Assembly: GCA_017472605.1 (NCBI GenBank)
Contig: JAFUPV010000006.1
Coordinates: forward strand, 124,001 to 188,000
Direction of reading: 5' to 3'
DNA: 64,000 nucleotides
Origin: Lachnospiraceae bacterium
GTDB taxonomy: Bacteria; Bacillota; Clostridia; Lachnospirales; Lachnospiraceae
Both the position numbers and the translations under genes were made by a program. Shown in pieces: positions 34,341-43,069 of this stretch. Below the pieces are notes generated by a model, which was not told where the DNA came from, searched no databases, and saw only the letters and a program-made list of their open reading frames with translations. Position 1 is the first letter of the stretch; each line of letters opens with the position of its first letter.

Positions 34341-35105
34341 ATGAATAAAATGAAGGCGTTCTCGTCAAAGCTAAAGGAAAATGCAGCATCTGTAATTCTT
34401 TGTCTCTGCGAACTGATCGTAGGAATTTTACTTCTGTTCAGACCGGTTGGCTTTACCAGAGGAATTATCATCGCCTTTGGTCTGCTTCTTGTCATTGGCG
34501 GCGGTGTCTGCATTTATCGCTATTTCAAAAGTGAAGCAGAAGCGGCATCCAGACAGCAGAATCTGACAAAAGGTCTGATCATTGTAATGGTTGGTCTGTT
34601 CTGTGTGCTGAAGTCCCAGTGGTTCATTGCTGTGTTCCCAATTCTGACGATTCTTTATGGTGTTGTGATTCTGTTTACCGGTGCTTATAAAGTACAGTAT
34701 GCGGTGGATTCCAGGAGACTGAAGAAAAAGAATTTTCTGACCGCCTGCATCAGCGCAGTTCTGGCACTTCTGTTTGCAGCAATCATTCTCTGGAATCCGT
34801 TTAAAAACAGTGGCGTTCGATGGGGACTGATTGCTGTGTATCTGATTGTTGAGGCAATTCTTGATTGTGTGGTTCTGTTTGGTGATGAGAAGAAAATTGC
34901 TGCTTTTGTGAAGAATAAAAAAGAAGCTTCGAAGGCAAGGAGAGAAGAGAAAGCGGCTCAGAAAGCAGAAGCAGCTAAGAGCGCTGAATCGGAAGCTGCG
35001 CAAATGGCAGCCGAAAGCGCCGAACCGGTTTCTGAAGACAGTTCTTCTGCACCGGCAGCTGCAGAACCAGCCGTTTCCGCGGTCGCAGATCCGGAAACAA
35101 AATAA
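34341..35105 (+). CDS. DUF308-like (HdeD-like) membrane protein
   Basis: 254 residues: about six membrane segments arranged as short hairpins (residues 15-60, 75-115, 128-180), matching the DUF308/HdeD plan with the repeated glycine-rich GLLLVIGGG-type turns. The last 65 residues are a charged, Ala/Glu/Lys-rich tail, at first Lys-rich and then acidic, predicted to be cytoplasmic and unstructured. A strong AAGGAGAGGAG precedes the ATG, 23 bases after the SufB-like gene, so it is probably in the same transcript. The function is unknown; no link to Fe-S assembly is established. Confidence 0.78.
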   Translation: MNKMKAFSSKLKENAASVILCLCELIVGILLLFRPVGFTRGIIIAFGLLLVIGGGVCIYRYFKSEAEAASRQQNLTKGLIIVMVGLFCVLKSQWFIAVFPILTILYGVVILFTGAYKVQYAVDSRRLKKKNFLTACISAVLALLFAAIILWNPFKNSGVRWGLIAVYLIVEAILDCVVLFGDEKKIAAFVKNKKEASKARREEKAAQKAEAAKSAESEAAQMAAESAEPVSEDSSSAPAAAEPAVSAVADPETK

Positions 35106-35142
35106 ATAGACTTGTTTCAATGGGATTATATTGAAAATATGA

Positions 35143-35171
35143 TTGACAAAGCAGGTTGAATGCGTTAAACT
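35143..35171 (+). promoter_or_regulatory. Possible blaI promoter inside the inverted repeat
   Basis: TTGACA at 35143-35148 and TAAACT at 35166-35171 are 17 bases apart. The -10 begins where the left arm ends. Any transcript would carry the right arm near its 5' end. Confidence 0.5.
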
Positions 35172-35208
35172 TCAATGAAAGAGGTTGAACGCATTCAACC
35201 TGCTTTGT
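35146..35208. repeat. Perfect 21-base inverted repeat between DUF308 gene and blaI
   Basis: The arm at 35146-35166 (ACAAAGCAGGTTGAATGCGTT) is written here only by its ends, ACAAAGC...TGCGTT; its exact complement is at 35188-35208, with a 21-base loop. It ends in TTTGTTTC on the + strand, so it may terminate the suf-DUF308 transcript. It also overlaps the proposed blaI promoter, so it could be an operator. Confidence 0.85.
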
Positions 35209-35310
35209 TTCTCTGAAACGATCGGAAGAGAGCGATTATTCTCTCATTCGGGAGGCATGTGAAGAAAAACGTTGTCAGAGAAATGAATGAAGTACAGGAG
35301 AGAAAAGAGA

Positions 35311-35661
35311 ATGGAACTTCCGCAGATTTTTGAAAGTGAATATCGTTTTTGCCTGATTCTTTGGGCAAATGAACCGATTGGAAGCACACAGCTGGTCCGG
35401 CTTTGTAAAGAACAGCTTGGCTGGTCAAAGGCAACTACCTACACGGTAATCCGCCGTCTTGCTGAGCGAGGTGTTCTGAAGAATGAAAATGCTGTTGTGA
35501 CATCGCTGGTATCAAAAGACCAGGCACAGACTGCAGAGATTGACCGCATGGTAATGAATACGTTTGAAGGATCAATTCCTGCGTTTCTTGCCGCTTTTAC
35601 CAGAAGCAGGCAGCTGACAGAAGAGGAGATTGCAGAAATCAGGCAGCTGATTGACGGGTAA
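35311..35661 (+). CDS. BlaI/MecI-family transcriptional repressor
   Basis: Winged-helix repressor, 116 residues. The family pattern is visible: ILWANEPIGSTQLVRLC (helix before the wing), then GWSKATTYTVIRRLAERGVL (recognition helix and wing), and the C-terminal dimer part FLAAF...LTEEEIAEIRQLI. Such repressors are normally cleaved after a BlaR1/MecR1 signal. The neighbouring gene encodes a BlaR1-like protein without a protease core, so control here may differ. ATG 35311 gives the usual start; AGGAG lies ten bases upstream. No TACA/TGTA dyad typical of BlaI operators was found; a 21-base inverted repeat lies upstream instead. Confidence 0.88.
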   Translation: MELPQIFESEYRFCLILWANEPIGSTQLVRLCKEQLGWSKATTYTVIRRLAERGVLKNENAVVTSLVSKDQAQTAEIDRMVMNTFEGSIPAFLAAFTRSRQLTEEEIAEIRQLIDG

Positions 35662-35753
35662 CCGTGTGAGATGAGGAACGAGTGAGCAGGTTGACCGATA
35701 AACGTGGTCTCTAATCTTTTCAACGATTACAGGAGCGAAAAGGAGGCATTCAA

Positions 35754-37499
35754 ATGGAACATTTATTTACTCAGTTAATTGAAACCAGCATCACTGCGAG
35801 CGTGCTGATTGTCCTTGTTTTACTGCTTAGACAATTGTTGTCCCAGACTCTGCTGACATTCAGCACTGTATCTTCTGGCAAAGCAGCTTTTCCTCTTGCG
35901 TTCGGCGAGGTCAGTGTAAAACAGCGCGTCCGCAAGGTAATGAGTGATGAAAAGCCATCGGTTCTGCTTGTGTGGATGTCACGTCTTGTCTGTCTGATTC
36001 TGACTGTCTTCCTTGTGACTGGTCCGGCCGCCGGTAATTATATAGACGAAAGTGTCCATCCTGTTTTAGAGCCCGGCTTTTACCAGATGAAGCGGTATAT
36101 TTACGACAAGGGAAGTAGAAGCGGGGAAGACCTGTTCAATTATAACGGCACAGGAGTGTATTATTTCATTGATACGAATCAATTTTCAATCATTGATGAA
36201 ACAACGGATCAGGTGATTGCTTCCTATGAAATACCGGAATGGAATTGGGAAAACAATGCTGAGATTGATGCGAATGAAATGTTCTATGATCCGTTGTATG
36301 ACTATCTGATGAAAACCGATACAAGCGTGGATTTCGATAAAGAATCACTGAAGCGTCTGGTTCTTTCACCGATAAAGTCAGGTTGGGAGGAAAAGAAGCA
36401 GGAGCTCCATGTTCTTTATTCTGCAGGTGATGAGCTATGGTTTGCAGAATTTTCTTACCGTCCGGATCAATGGTGCGTGTTATCCTATGTAAATGAAATT
36501 TCCAGGATAGAAAATCCGTTTGACACAGAATATCTGGAGGCGTTTGAAAAAGATGACAGTGGAACACGATATCGGAAGGATAGCTGTTTTTATGATTACC
36601 TTCTGACCCTATCTGGAACGATGCCAGGTGAAACGGTAGTTAATCCATCCTGGTACTTTGTTGTTTTATCAAATGATCCTCAGCTCACCTTTGACGAAGT
36701 TTTGTCAGGTTTCATCAGCAGTCAGCTGCAAACAGAAAGACGAAAACAGAAATACACCGTTGTCGGAATGGGAAACGTGCTGAACCAAAACGAATTGGCT
36801 GATTCCGTGCAGGAATGGATTACCTGTCCCAATGCATATCCAATCGATGATTCCAATGAAATTACGATTGGTGCAAATTCGGTATCACAGTTCAAAGGTG
36901 TGTTTACAATCCGGAATCACAGTAACTTTGAAATCAGCTATGGAGATGCATCAGAACATGAAATTCAGGTATTTTTGAACGGAAGCTGGTATCAGTTGAC
37001 ACGAAAAAGCATGGATTCGCTGCTGGACGGTTACTGTCTGCAGCCCGACATGCAGAACAATCTGCAATATACCTGGCTTACAACATATGGCAGACTGCCG
37101 AATGGATTGTACAGGCTGGTTGAGGATGTTGTTATAGATGGAGAAACCAGGTACATTGCCAGCCCGTTTCTGATAAAAGATTCCGTTTCAACAGAGGGGA
37201 ACGCAGATGATCATCGGTTCGATGAACCAGAAATTCCAAAACAGCGGATTCTTACTCAGACCTGGAATCAGTTAAGCGCCGCTGAAGCAAATGAAATTTC
37301 GGGTTCATGGGAAAACGGTACCGTTGATGAAATCACTTTTGAACAGTATGACAGTCGTTTTTATCTGGATGAAGCTTACTATGGAAAAGTCATTTACATG
37401 GTAACGTTTTCCACAAAAAACAGAGATCTGGCAGGTGATCTGATCAAACTGGTAGACATGGAATCCGGTGAAATTGTTGGTTACAATTTCCGTGGGTGA
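35754..37499 (+). CDS. BlaR1-like membrane protein lacking the M56 protease core
   Basis: 581 residues. Residues 1-30 match the first membrane helix of M56/BlaR1 proteins. They are joined within 20 residues to what looks like the tail of the M56 domain (FPLAFGEVSVKQRVRKVM, close to the usual YPLAFGE-x2-V-x-R-I block) and the following membrane helix at about 73-92. The three membrane helices, HEXXH zinc site and cytoplasmic loop between are absent. The extracellular domain of about 480 residues has no recognised fold; the part around 350-450 (ITIGANSVSQFKGVF ... LPNGLYRLVED) looks like an immunoglobulin-like domain found in other Lachnospiraceae BlaR1-type proteins. It lies 92 bases after the blaI-like gene. 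Probably a decayed or repurposed sensor. Confidence 0.75.
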   Translation: MEHLFTQLIETSITASVLIVLVLLLRQLLSQTLLTFSTVSSGKAAFPLAFGEVSVKQRVRKVMSDEKPSVLLVWMSRLVCLILTVFLVTGPAAGNYIDESVHPVLEPGFYQMKRYIYDKGSRSGEDLFNYNGTGVYYFIDTNQFSIIDETTDQVIASYEIPEWNWENNAEIDANEMFYDPLYDYLMKTDTSVDFDKESLKRLVLSPIKSGWEEKKQELHVLYSAGDELWFAEFSYRPDQWCVLSYVNEISRIENPFDTEYLEAFEKDDSGTRYRKDSCFYDYLLTLSGTMPGETVVNPSWYFVVLSNDPQLTFDEVLSGFISSQLQTERRKQKYTVVGMGNVLNQNELADSVQEWITCPNAYPIDDSNEITIGANSVSQFKGVFTIRNHSNFEISYGDASEHEIQVFLNGSWYQLTRKSMDSLLDGYCLQPDMQNNLQYTWLTTYGRLPNGLYRLVEDVVIDGETRYIASPFLIKDSVSTEGNADDHRFDEPEIPKQRILTQTWNQLSAAEANEISGSWENGTVDEITFEQYDSRFYLDEAYYGKVIYMVTFSTKNRDLAGDLIKLVDMESGEIVGYNFRG

Positions 37500-37579
37500 A
37501 GCTGTTTTGGGTGTTTTGGCTGTTTTCCGCCTTTTTGAATCTGTCCTGGAAGACCACTAACTATTCGCAAAACCCTTGT

Positions 37580-38767
37580 TTAACGAATAGTTGCGTCGGC
37601 TTTTGCAGCACGGAGTGCATCACCGAGTCCTTCGGTTCTCCATTTCAGTTCCGTTCGGCTGATTTCTTCTCCGCAGTCCCAAAAGACAGGACAGATTCCA
37701 TAGTCAAGGCAGGCATCTGCAACGCTTGTCAGGTAAAGCAGACGGCTTTCAGGATCTTTGTCTTTCACGGTACATCCATATTCGCCAATAATGACAGGAA
37801 TTCCCTGATCCAGGAACGTTTCTTTCAATTTTGTCATCTGGCCGTCCAGGTACGAAAAATCGCTTTCTGTTCCCCAGGTTTCACGGTATCCCCAGGAAGT
37901 CCCTTTTTCAGCAATGGCAAAGGTTGATGGTGAATAATAATGGACTGAAAGAATCACTTTATCGTCCTCTGGCATGACAATCCCCTCACAGGAACGATCG
38001 ATATCTGTCCAGTAACCGGCAAGTAACAGGTAACGGTTTTCATTGTTTTTTCCGGAATTGTGGATGAGATTGGTGAATTCAGCATTGATCTGATTTAAGA
38101 GCTGGCACCCTTTTTCTGTTCCAAGATCATCAAATCCGATTTCATTCATGGATTCAAAAATCAGCTTTTCTGAATATTCACCAAACCGGTCTGCAATCTG
38201 TGACCAGATGGCCAGGTATTTTTCCATCATGTTGTCATAATCGGTAGAAGCTGTTGTGATCCAGCCGCTTTCATGGTGCATGTTAAGAATGATATACATG
38301 TCCTCTTCTACGCACCAGTCCACAATTTCCTGAACGCGGTTCAGCCAGTCCTCACGGATAATATAGTCCGGTGCAGGACCGACATGATTGGTCCAGGTGA
38401 CAGGGATGCGGATGGTATCGAAGCCCTCAGATTTAATAAAGTGAATCAGTTCCTGTTTTACTTTCGGATTTCCCCAGGCAGTTTCGTAAGCCAGATCGCC
38501 AATGATCCAGCTGCAGTCAACCGGATCAAGGGAATTGCCCAGATTCCATCCAATTCCCATGGAAGAAACAAAATCCTGGGCATTATCATATTCCTGCACG
38601 TTCTCCTCCTGTTCGGATACGTCTTCGGATGCTGCCTCTGATGTCATTTCAGCTGCCGATTCGGCAGCTGAAAACGTGTTGGATGCCAAAACAGGCAGCT
38701 TTGACGTACCAGCACACGCGCAAATGAGCATGACAGAAGCAGCAATCAGAAAGTTCTTGTTTTTCAT
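37580..38767 (-). CDS. Glycoside hydrolase family 5 endoglucanase-like lipoprotein
   Basis: Secreted TIM-barrel hydrolase. The N-terminus is a signal peptide with a possible lipobox ending at Cys 18 (LICAC), then an Asp/Glu/Ser-rich spacer to about residue 60. The GH5 barrel begins MGIGWNLGNSLD and includes FDTIRIPVTW, ILNMHHE, the acid/base Glu 209 in ESMNEIG and the nucleophile Glu 329 in IIGEYG. These fit GH5 subfamilies of endo-beta-glucanase or xyloglucanase type. 395 residues. It starts three bases after the GH2 stop, so the two enzymes share a transcript. Confidence 0.9.
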   Translation of the reverse strand: MKNKNFLIAASVMLICACAGTSKLPVLASNTFSAAESAAEMTSEAASEDVSEQEENVQEYDNAQDFVSSMGIGWNLGNSLDPVDCSWIIGDLAYETAWGNPKVKQELIHFIKSEGFDTIRIPVTWTNHVGPAPDYIIREDWLNRVQEIVDWCVEEDMYIILNMHHESGWITTASTDYDNMMEKYLAIWSQIADRFGEYSEKLIFESMNEIGFDDLGTEKGCQLLNQINAEFTNLIHNSGKNNENRYLLLAGYWTDIDRSCEGIVMPEDDKVILSVHYYSPSTFAIAEKGTSWGYRETWGTESDFSYLDGQMTKLKETFLDQGIPVIIGEYGCTVKDKDPESRLLYLTSVADACLDYGICPVFWDCGEEISRTELKWRTEGLGDALRAAKADATIR

Positions 38768-38770
38768 CGC

Positions 38771-41700
38771 TTATTCCTCCACGATTGTTTCAATTCGGTA
38801 TACATTAACTTTATCGTCGTAATATGCCTTTGTTCCCTTAATGTAGGTTACAATTGCGTTTACTTCCATGACAAACTGTCTGTTTTCCGGCACCACATAG
38901 GGTTCTCCGTCCATCAGGTTCTCTGTCTTGTCCACAAGCAGGTGAGTAATTCCGGCTTCGGCAATGACAGTTCGTCCGTCGGAGACCAGAGTCAGACGTT
39001 TTGCCTTTTCATCATAGGAATAATCAAACATGTGGCCCCAGGAGCCTTTCAGACGTTCCAGAATGCACAAAATGGCGCCCCAGATGCTTCCGTTCTTATT
39101 AACGCTTCGGATTCCTCTGGTATCCGGTTCCTGACCGTTAATCAGGATTTTGCAGTACAGCTGGTCATCCGGCGTATATTTTTGTTTGTCTGCTTCCAGA
39201 ATCGCAGGAATATGCTGTCTGTTTTTTGCAGGATATTCCTCATAGGTTTCATAGATTACTTCCGGCTGTTCCTGGATAAAATCGTCGGGGGAAACCGCTG
39301 ACGATGTGGCAGAGACGGTAACCGGACAGATATCCGGCCGATCCGGCAGCGATGCGGTCAGTGTAAGGCTTCCGGCTGTTCTGGTGGAACGCAAAAAGAC
39401 ACGGTTATATCCGCACTCCGCATAGACATGATTCTTATGGATCACACTGTCATCGTGTCCAAAACCGTCAAAACGTCCGCTGTTATATCCTCCAAGGAAT
39501 GTGCCCTCACCATCCAGCTGAAAATCGATCCTGAGGTCACACAGCGGGCAGATACGTCCTTCCGAATCCAGAACCTGCACATCTGCATATGCAACGTCCT
39601 GACCGTCTGCAAGGAGCCCGGAAGGAGCGGTATGGATTGAAAGATTCAGACGGGCGGGATCTCCTGCCGTTTCAATCCGGTCATATGCAGCCGGATTTCC
39701 TTCATAGTCATAGCCGACCGCACAGATGGAGCCGGACTGTGTGATGTCAATGTGTTCAAAGCAAAATACAAATGTATCCGTCGGCTTCTCACAGCAGCCT
39801 GCAGGGACATCATTGACAAAAAGCGCAACCTTCGCAATTGGATAGCTTCCGAACACATACACTGTCTTATTTCGTGGATCACGGCGGGAATAATTCCCGT
39901 TTTTTACCCAGACATTGCTGTCAAATGTTTTTTCCGGATAGAGGTAATTTGTTTCATCATCCTGCGGATAGTTCCAGTGACCGATAATCGTAATCTGTGG
40001 TTCCAAAGACTGCATCACACGGAACACATCAAAATTCTGCTTCTTGTTTCTGACCGCGTCAACACGGCCGCTCATCCGCCCGTTCTCACTGTAGGCCTGT
40101 CTTCCATGCTGAGCGGAATCTGTCCAGCAGAGAGCCGCACAGGCGCTGTACCAGCCTTTCTGAGAGCCTCCGCCGATCCGGTCGTGGAAAAACTCGCTGT
40201 AGCCCTTTGCTGCCGCCAGAGCAAGCTCCTCGCTTGTCAGATCGTAAAAGTCCGCGCCGACCTGCTTTCGTCCGCCTTTGCCAAGCCACAGATTATCATA
40301 GTCAAAATCGGGAGGAGTAAAGTCATCCCAGATTCTTCTTGGCGCTTCTTCACGCAGATATTCGGTTTCGGTGATGGGTCCGTGTTCCGCCAGAAAACGG
40401 GCAGCATGACGGTTCAGCATCGTCCCGACATATTCCGACTCCGCAAGCACATCTTCTGTATTAATTGTCCGGCATCCCATGAAACGTCCTCGATTCGGAT
40501 CAAGCGTTTCCTTCAGAAGACGCATCTGCTTCATGTGCTCTCTGTTAATCGAATTGTTGCCTGCCTCCCAGAAAAAGATGGAAGGATGGTTGCGGAAGGC
40601 AATGATCACATCACGCATCAGTTCCAGGCGCTGATTCCACTGACGTCCGAAGTTTTCCCGTTCTTTATCTCCTGCCGGCTGGGTACAGACGATTCCATGA
40701 CGGTCAAAAGAACGGATATCAGCCGGTGATGCCGCCACATGCATAAAACGGATATGGTTGGCATTGCTTTCACGGATCAGTTTTGCATCAACGTCTTTGA
40801 GCCATTCCGGGGCAATTCCAATTGCCGCCCACTCATTCGACGCACGCTGCGCATAGCCGCGAAGCCATACCGGCTCTCCATTGATTGTCACACCAAGATT
40901 CTTGTCATAACCGATTTTCGGAAAACCGGTTTCAATCACAGTCCGGTCAAGGCAGCCGTCATCACTGCACAGACAAATCTCAACGCGGTACAGCCAGGGA
41001 TCGTCAATACTCCAGAAACGCATCTTCTCTTCGCCTGATTTCGCGGAAAGAACGGTCACACAGAACGAATCCGTTTTTGTTTCGCCAACCAGATGTTCCT
41101 CCTGCGGAACATACTGACCTGCTTTTTCATCCCAGATATAGGCATCCTGCGGTGTGATGGAAAGGGGGGAACGGCAGACACCGACAGATTCAATCGATGT
41201 ACGTGCGGACCGGAAGGAAAACACCTCGGTTTCATCAATCCGGCAGACATGAACATCCAGCCAGACATCAGCCGGTGCGCCGCTTTCATTGCGGATTTCG
41301 GCATCCACGCAGAGAGAGGCGGTGTGACTGTCCAGATGATACTCTTCTGCATAAACATAGCAGCCTTTTGTCTGCAGATTGCTGTACAGAGGAAGGGTCA
41401 GATAAACAGACGGCTTAAAATGAAGCTTTACCGGCCTTGTGATTCCTCCAAGCGAAGGATTAAAGTCGTTGCAGTTCCAGAAATATCCGACACCGCTGTG
41501 ATAACCGGCAGGAATTTCTCCATCCTGAGGAAACAGGTAAGATCCTGGCTCTGCATCCGGCTTATTTGGTGTTTCGGCGATGCAGAAGGGGATGTTTCTT
41601 GTTGTGGTATTGTCAGTTGCGATGGCAATCAGATTCTTCTCATCATAGCGGATCCATGGAGTCAGATCAAAACCAAACGGTGCCGTACCGGCTTCGTAGT

Positions 41701-42067
41701 AACCGGCCAGCGTCCCGTTTACATAGAGGTAACAGGTCTGGCGCATTCCCTCAAATTCGATCAGAACCTTCTGACCGGCATGCTTTGCAGGAACTTCGAA
41801 CCATTTCCGGTAGAATGCCGTTGTGCGTTTCTGTCCGCTTCCGGCATCCTGGATCCGGTCGCGAAACAGATCTTCGTCGTTGAAGGTATGGGGAAGCGTC
41901 ACATCCTTCCAGCCATCTTCCTGATAATCCCGTTCATAGAACAGATTTCCCCGGGCATCCCTGTGGCTCTCCATGGCTTCCCGCATCGGGAACATATCTG
42001 CGCGCAGAAATTTCCAGTTTTTATGAAAGTAGTAGCAGCCGCTGCTGCATGAAACGGAAGTGTTCAA
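38771..42067 (-). CDS. Glycoside hydrolase family 2 protein with altered acid/base motif
   Basis: 1098 residues, no signal peptide, so predicted cytoplasmic. N-terminal sugar-binding jelly roll (FYRKWFEVP, LYVNGTLAGYYEAG), immunoglobulin-like domain, then a TIM barrel (VWLRGYAQR, FRNHPSIFFWEAGNNS). Canonical GH2 enzymes have Asn-Glu at the end of this strand; here it reads Asn-Asn, with Glu two residues earlier in WEAG. A possible nucleophile lies in ITETEYLREE. C-terminal domains resemble DUF4982-type and Ig-like repeats (FLGGYNSGR). The start is TTG 42067, nine bases after AAGGAG; the TTG at 42076 is too close to it. The substrate could be a beta-galactoside or glucuronide; uncertain. Confidence 0.87.
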   Translation of the reverse strand: MNTSVSCSSGCYYFHKNWKFLRADMFPMREAMESHRDARGNLFYERDYQEDGWKDVTLPHTFNDEDLFRDRIQDAGSGQKRTTAFYRKWFEVPAKHAGQKVLIEFEGMRQTCYLYVNGTLAGYYEAGTAPFGFDLTPWIRYDEKNLIAIATDNTTTRNIPFCIAETPNKPDAEPGSYLFPQDGEIPAGYHSGVGYFWNCNDFNPSLGGITRPVKLHFKPSVYLTLPLYSNLQTKGCYVYAEEYHLDSHTASLCVDAEIRNESGAPADVWLDVHVCRIDETEVFSFRSARTSIESVGVCRSPLSITPQDAYIWDEKAGQYVPQEEHLVGETKTDSFCVTVLSAKSGEEKMRFWSIDDPWLYRVEICLCSDDGCLDRTVIETGFPKIGYDKNLGVTINGEPVWLRGYAQRASNEWAAIGIAPEWLKDVDAKLIRESNANHIRFMHVAASPADIRSFDRHGIVCTQPAGDKERENFGRQWNQRLELMRDVIIAFRNHPSIFFWEAGNNSINREHMKQMRLLKETLDPNRGRFMGCRTINTEDVLAESEYVGTMLNRHAARFLAEHGPITETEYLREEAPRRIWDDFTPPDFDYDNLWLGKGGRKQVGADFYDLTSEELALAAAKGYSEFFHDRIGGGSQKGWYSACAALCWTDSAQHGRQAYSENGRMSGRVDAVRNKKQNFDVFRVMQSLEPQITIIGHWNYPQDDETNYLYPEKTFDSNVWVKNGNYSRRDPRNKTVYVFGSYPIAKVALFVNDVPAGCCEKPTDTFVFCFEHIDITQSGSICAVGYDYEGNPAAYDRIETAGDPARLNLSIHTAPSGLLADGQDVAYADVQVLDSEGRICPLCDLRIDFQLDGEGTFLGGYNSGRFDGFGHDDSVIHKNHVYAECGYNRVFLRSTRTAGSLTLTASLPDRPDICPVTVSATSSAVSPDDFIQEQPEVIYETYEEYPAKNRQHIPAILEADKQKYTPDDQLYCKILINGQEPDTRGIRSVNKNGSIWGAILCILERLKGSWGHMFDYSYDEKAKRLTLVSDGRTVIAEAGITHLLVDKTENLMDGEPYVVPENRQFVMEVNAIVTYIKGTKAYYDDKVNVYRIETIVEE

Positions 42068-42090
42068 TTTTGTCAATCTCCTTATTTTTT

Positions 42091-42120
42091 GTTTAAAGAA
42101 TAAACGTTTTATGCTATACT
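42091..42120 (+). promoter_or_regulatory. AraC gene promoter region with inverted repeat
   Basis: TTTAAA (42092-42097) and TATACT (42115-42120) are 17 bases apart. GTTTA-aagaa-TAAAC (42091-42105) is an inverted repeat over the -35, and TAAACGTTTTA nearby is weakly cre-like. The region also lies just upstream of the divergent GH2 gene, so it could control both. Confidence 0.5.
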
Positions 42121-42182
42121 TGATCCAGCATCTGATCCGGTTCCTTCGGGAATCAGTTCATGAAAAGAAAAGAGGCCCATGT

Positions 42183-43064
42183 ATGAAGGAAAAATTAAAG
42201 ACTGCGTTCAGCACAAGACAATATATGATCGCCGGTGATTTTGAAATCTATTATTACCGGGACCGGGGACTGCCGGAAGTGAACAGTCACCGACACGATT
42301 ATTATGAATATTATTTCTTCCTGGAAGGTGATGTTTCCATCGAAATTGAAACACGTACCTTCCGTCTCCATCCAGGCGATGTGATCCTGATTCCGCCGGG
42401 CGTGCGCCATCACGCTGTTATCCATTCCAATGAGCGTTCCTACGGCCGCTTTGTCTTCTGGATCAGCCGAACCTATTATGAACACCTGACTTCCCAGTCA
42501 AAGGATTACGACTATCTGGTGACACATATCCGTGACCGTCAGAATCACATTTTCCACACAGATTCCATTGAGTTCAACGGCATTCAGTCAAGACTGTTTC
42601 GGCTCATTGAAGAGAATCATTCTCAGCGTTTCGGAAAACAGACAATGCTGGCAAACCTGATCAGCGATCTTCTCCTCCATCTGAACCGTCTTGTCTATGA
42701 GAAAGATCATCCCGGCCGAAAAGAAGTCAAAGAAAGTCTGTATTCTCAGGTTGTCCGATACATCGACGGACATCTTTCCGATCCGCTCAGTCTGGATTCC
42801 ATTGCAAGCGCTTTCTTCGTCAGCAAATACCATGTGTCTCACGTATTCAAAGAAAACATCGGCATGTCCGTTCATCAGTATATCACGAAAAAACGTCTTG
42901 GCGCCTGCCGGGAGGCAATCCTTGGCAATGCAGAGATCAGCTCCGTGTACCGGCAATATGGTTTTCAGGACTATACAAGCTTTTTCCGGGCTTTTAAGAA
43001 GGAATACGGCTGTTCCCCCAGCACATACCGTCAAAGCCGTACAGGCGTCTCTGAGCGCGTCTGA
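42183..43064 (+). CDS. AraC-family transcriptional regulator
   Basis: 293 residues. An N-terminal cupin-type sensing domain (HRHDYYEYYFFLEGD, FRLHPGDVILIPPGVRHHAV) is followed by the double helix-turn-helix AraC domain at about 185-290: LDSIASAFFVSKYHVSHVFKE and, second, ISSVYRQYGFQDYTSFFRAFKKEYGCSPSTYR. Divergent from the GH2-GH5 pair, so it probably controls these hydrolases in response to a sugar. ATG 42183 has AGAGG about eight bases upstream; an earlier in-frame start would cross the promoter. Convergent with the PL22 gene, five bases apart. Confidence 0.9.
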   Translation: MKEKLKTAFSTRQYMIAGDFEIYYYRDRGLPEVNSHRHDYYEYYFFLEGDVSIEIETRTFRLHPGDVILIPPGVRHHAVIHSNERSYGRFVFWISRTYYEHLTSQSKDYDYLVTHIRDRQNHIFHTDSIEFNGIQSRLFRLIEENHSQRFGKQTMLANLISDLLLHLNRLVYEKDHPGRKEVKESLYSQVVRYIDGHLSDPLSLDSIASAFFVSKYHVSHVFKENIGMSVHQYITKKRLGACREAILGNAEISSVYRQYGFQDYTSFFRAFKKEYGCSPSTYRQSRTGVSERV

Positions 43065-43069
43065 GAGGG

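Noticed and set aside
37559..37592. Terminator between the BlaR1-like and GH5 genes
   Set aside because: AACTATTCG/CGAATAGTT forms a nine-base stem around the GH5 stop codon, but neither strand has a U tract after it and the loop is long.
37496..37927. + strand open frame directly after the BlaR1-like gene
   Set aside because: Runs through the 3' end of the GH5 gene on the other strand and has no ribosome site or motif.
39752..42052. Long + strand open frames opposite the GH2 gene
   Set aside because: Cys/Ile/Arg-rich translations with no family motifs; they are shadows of the GH2 codons.
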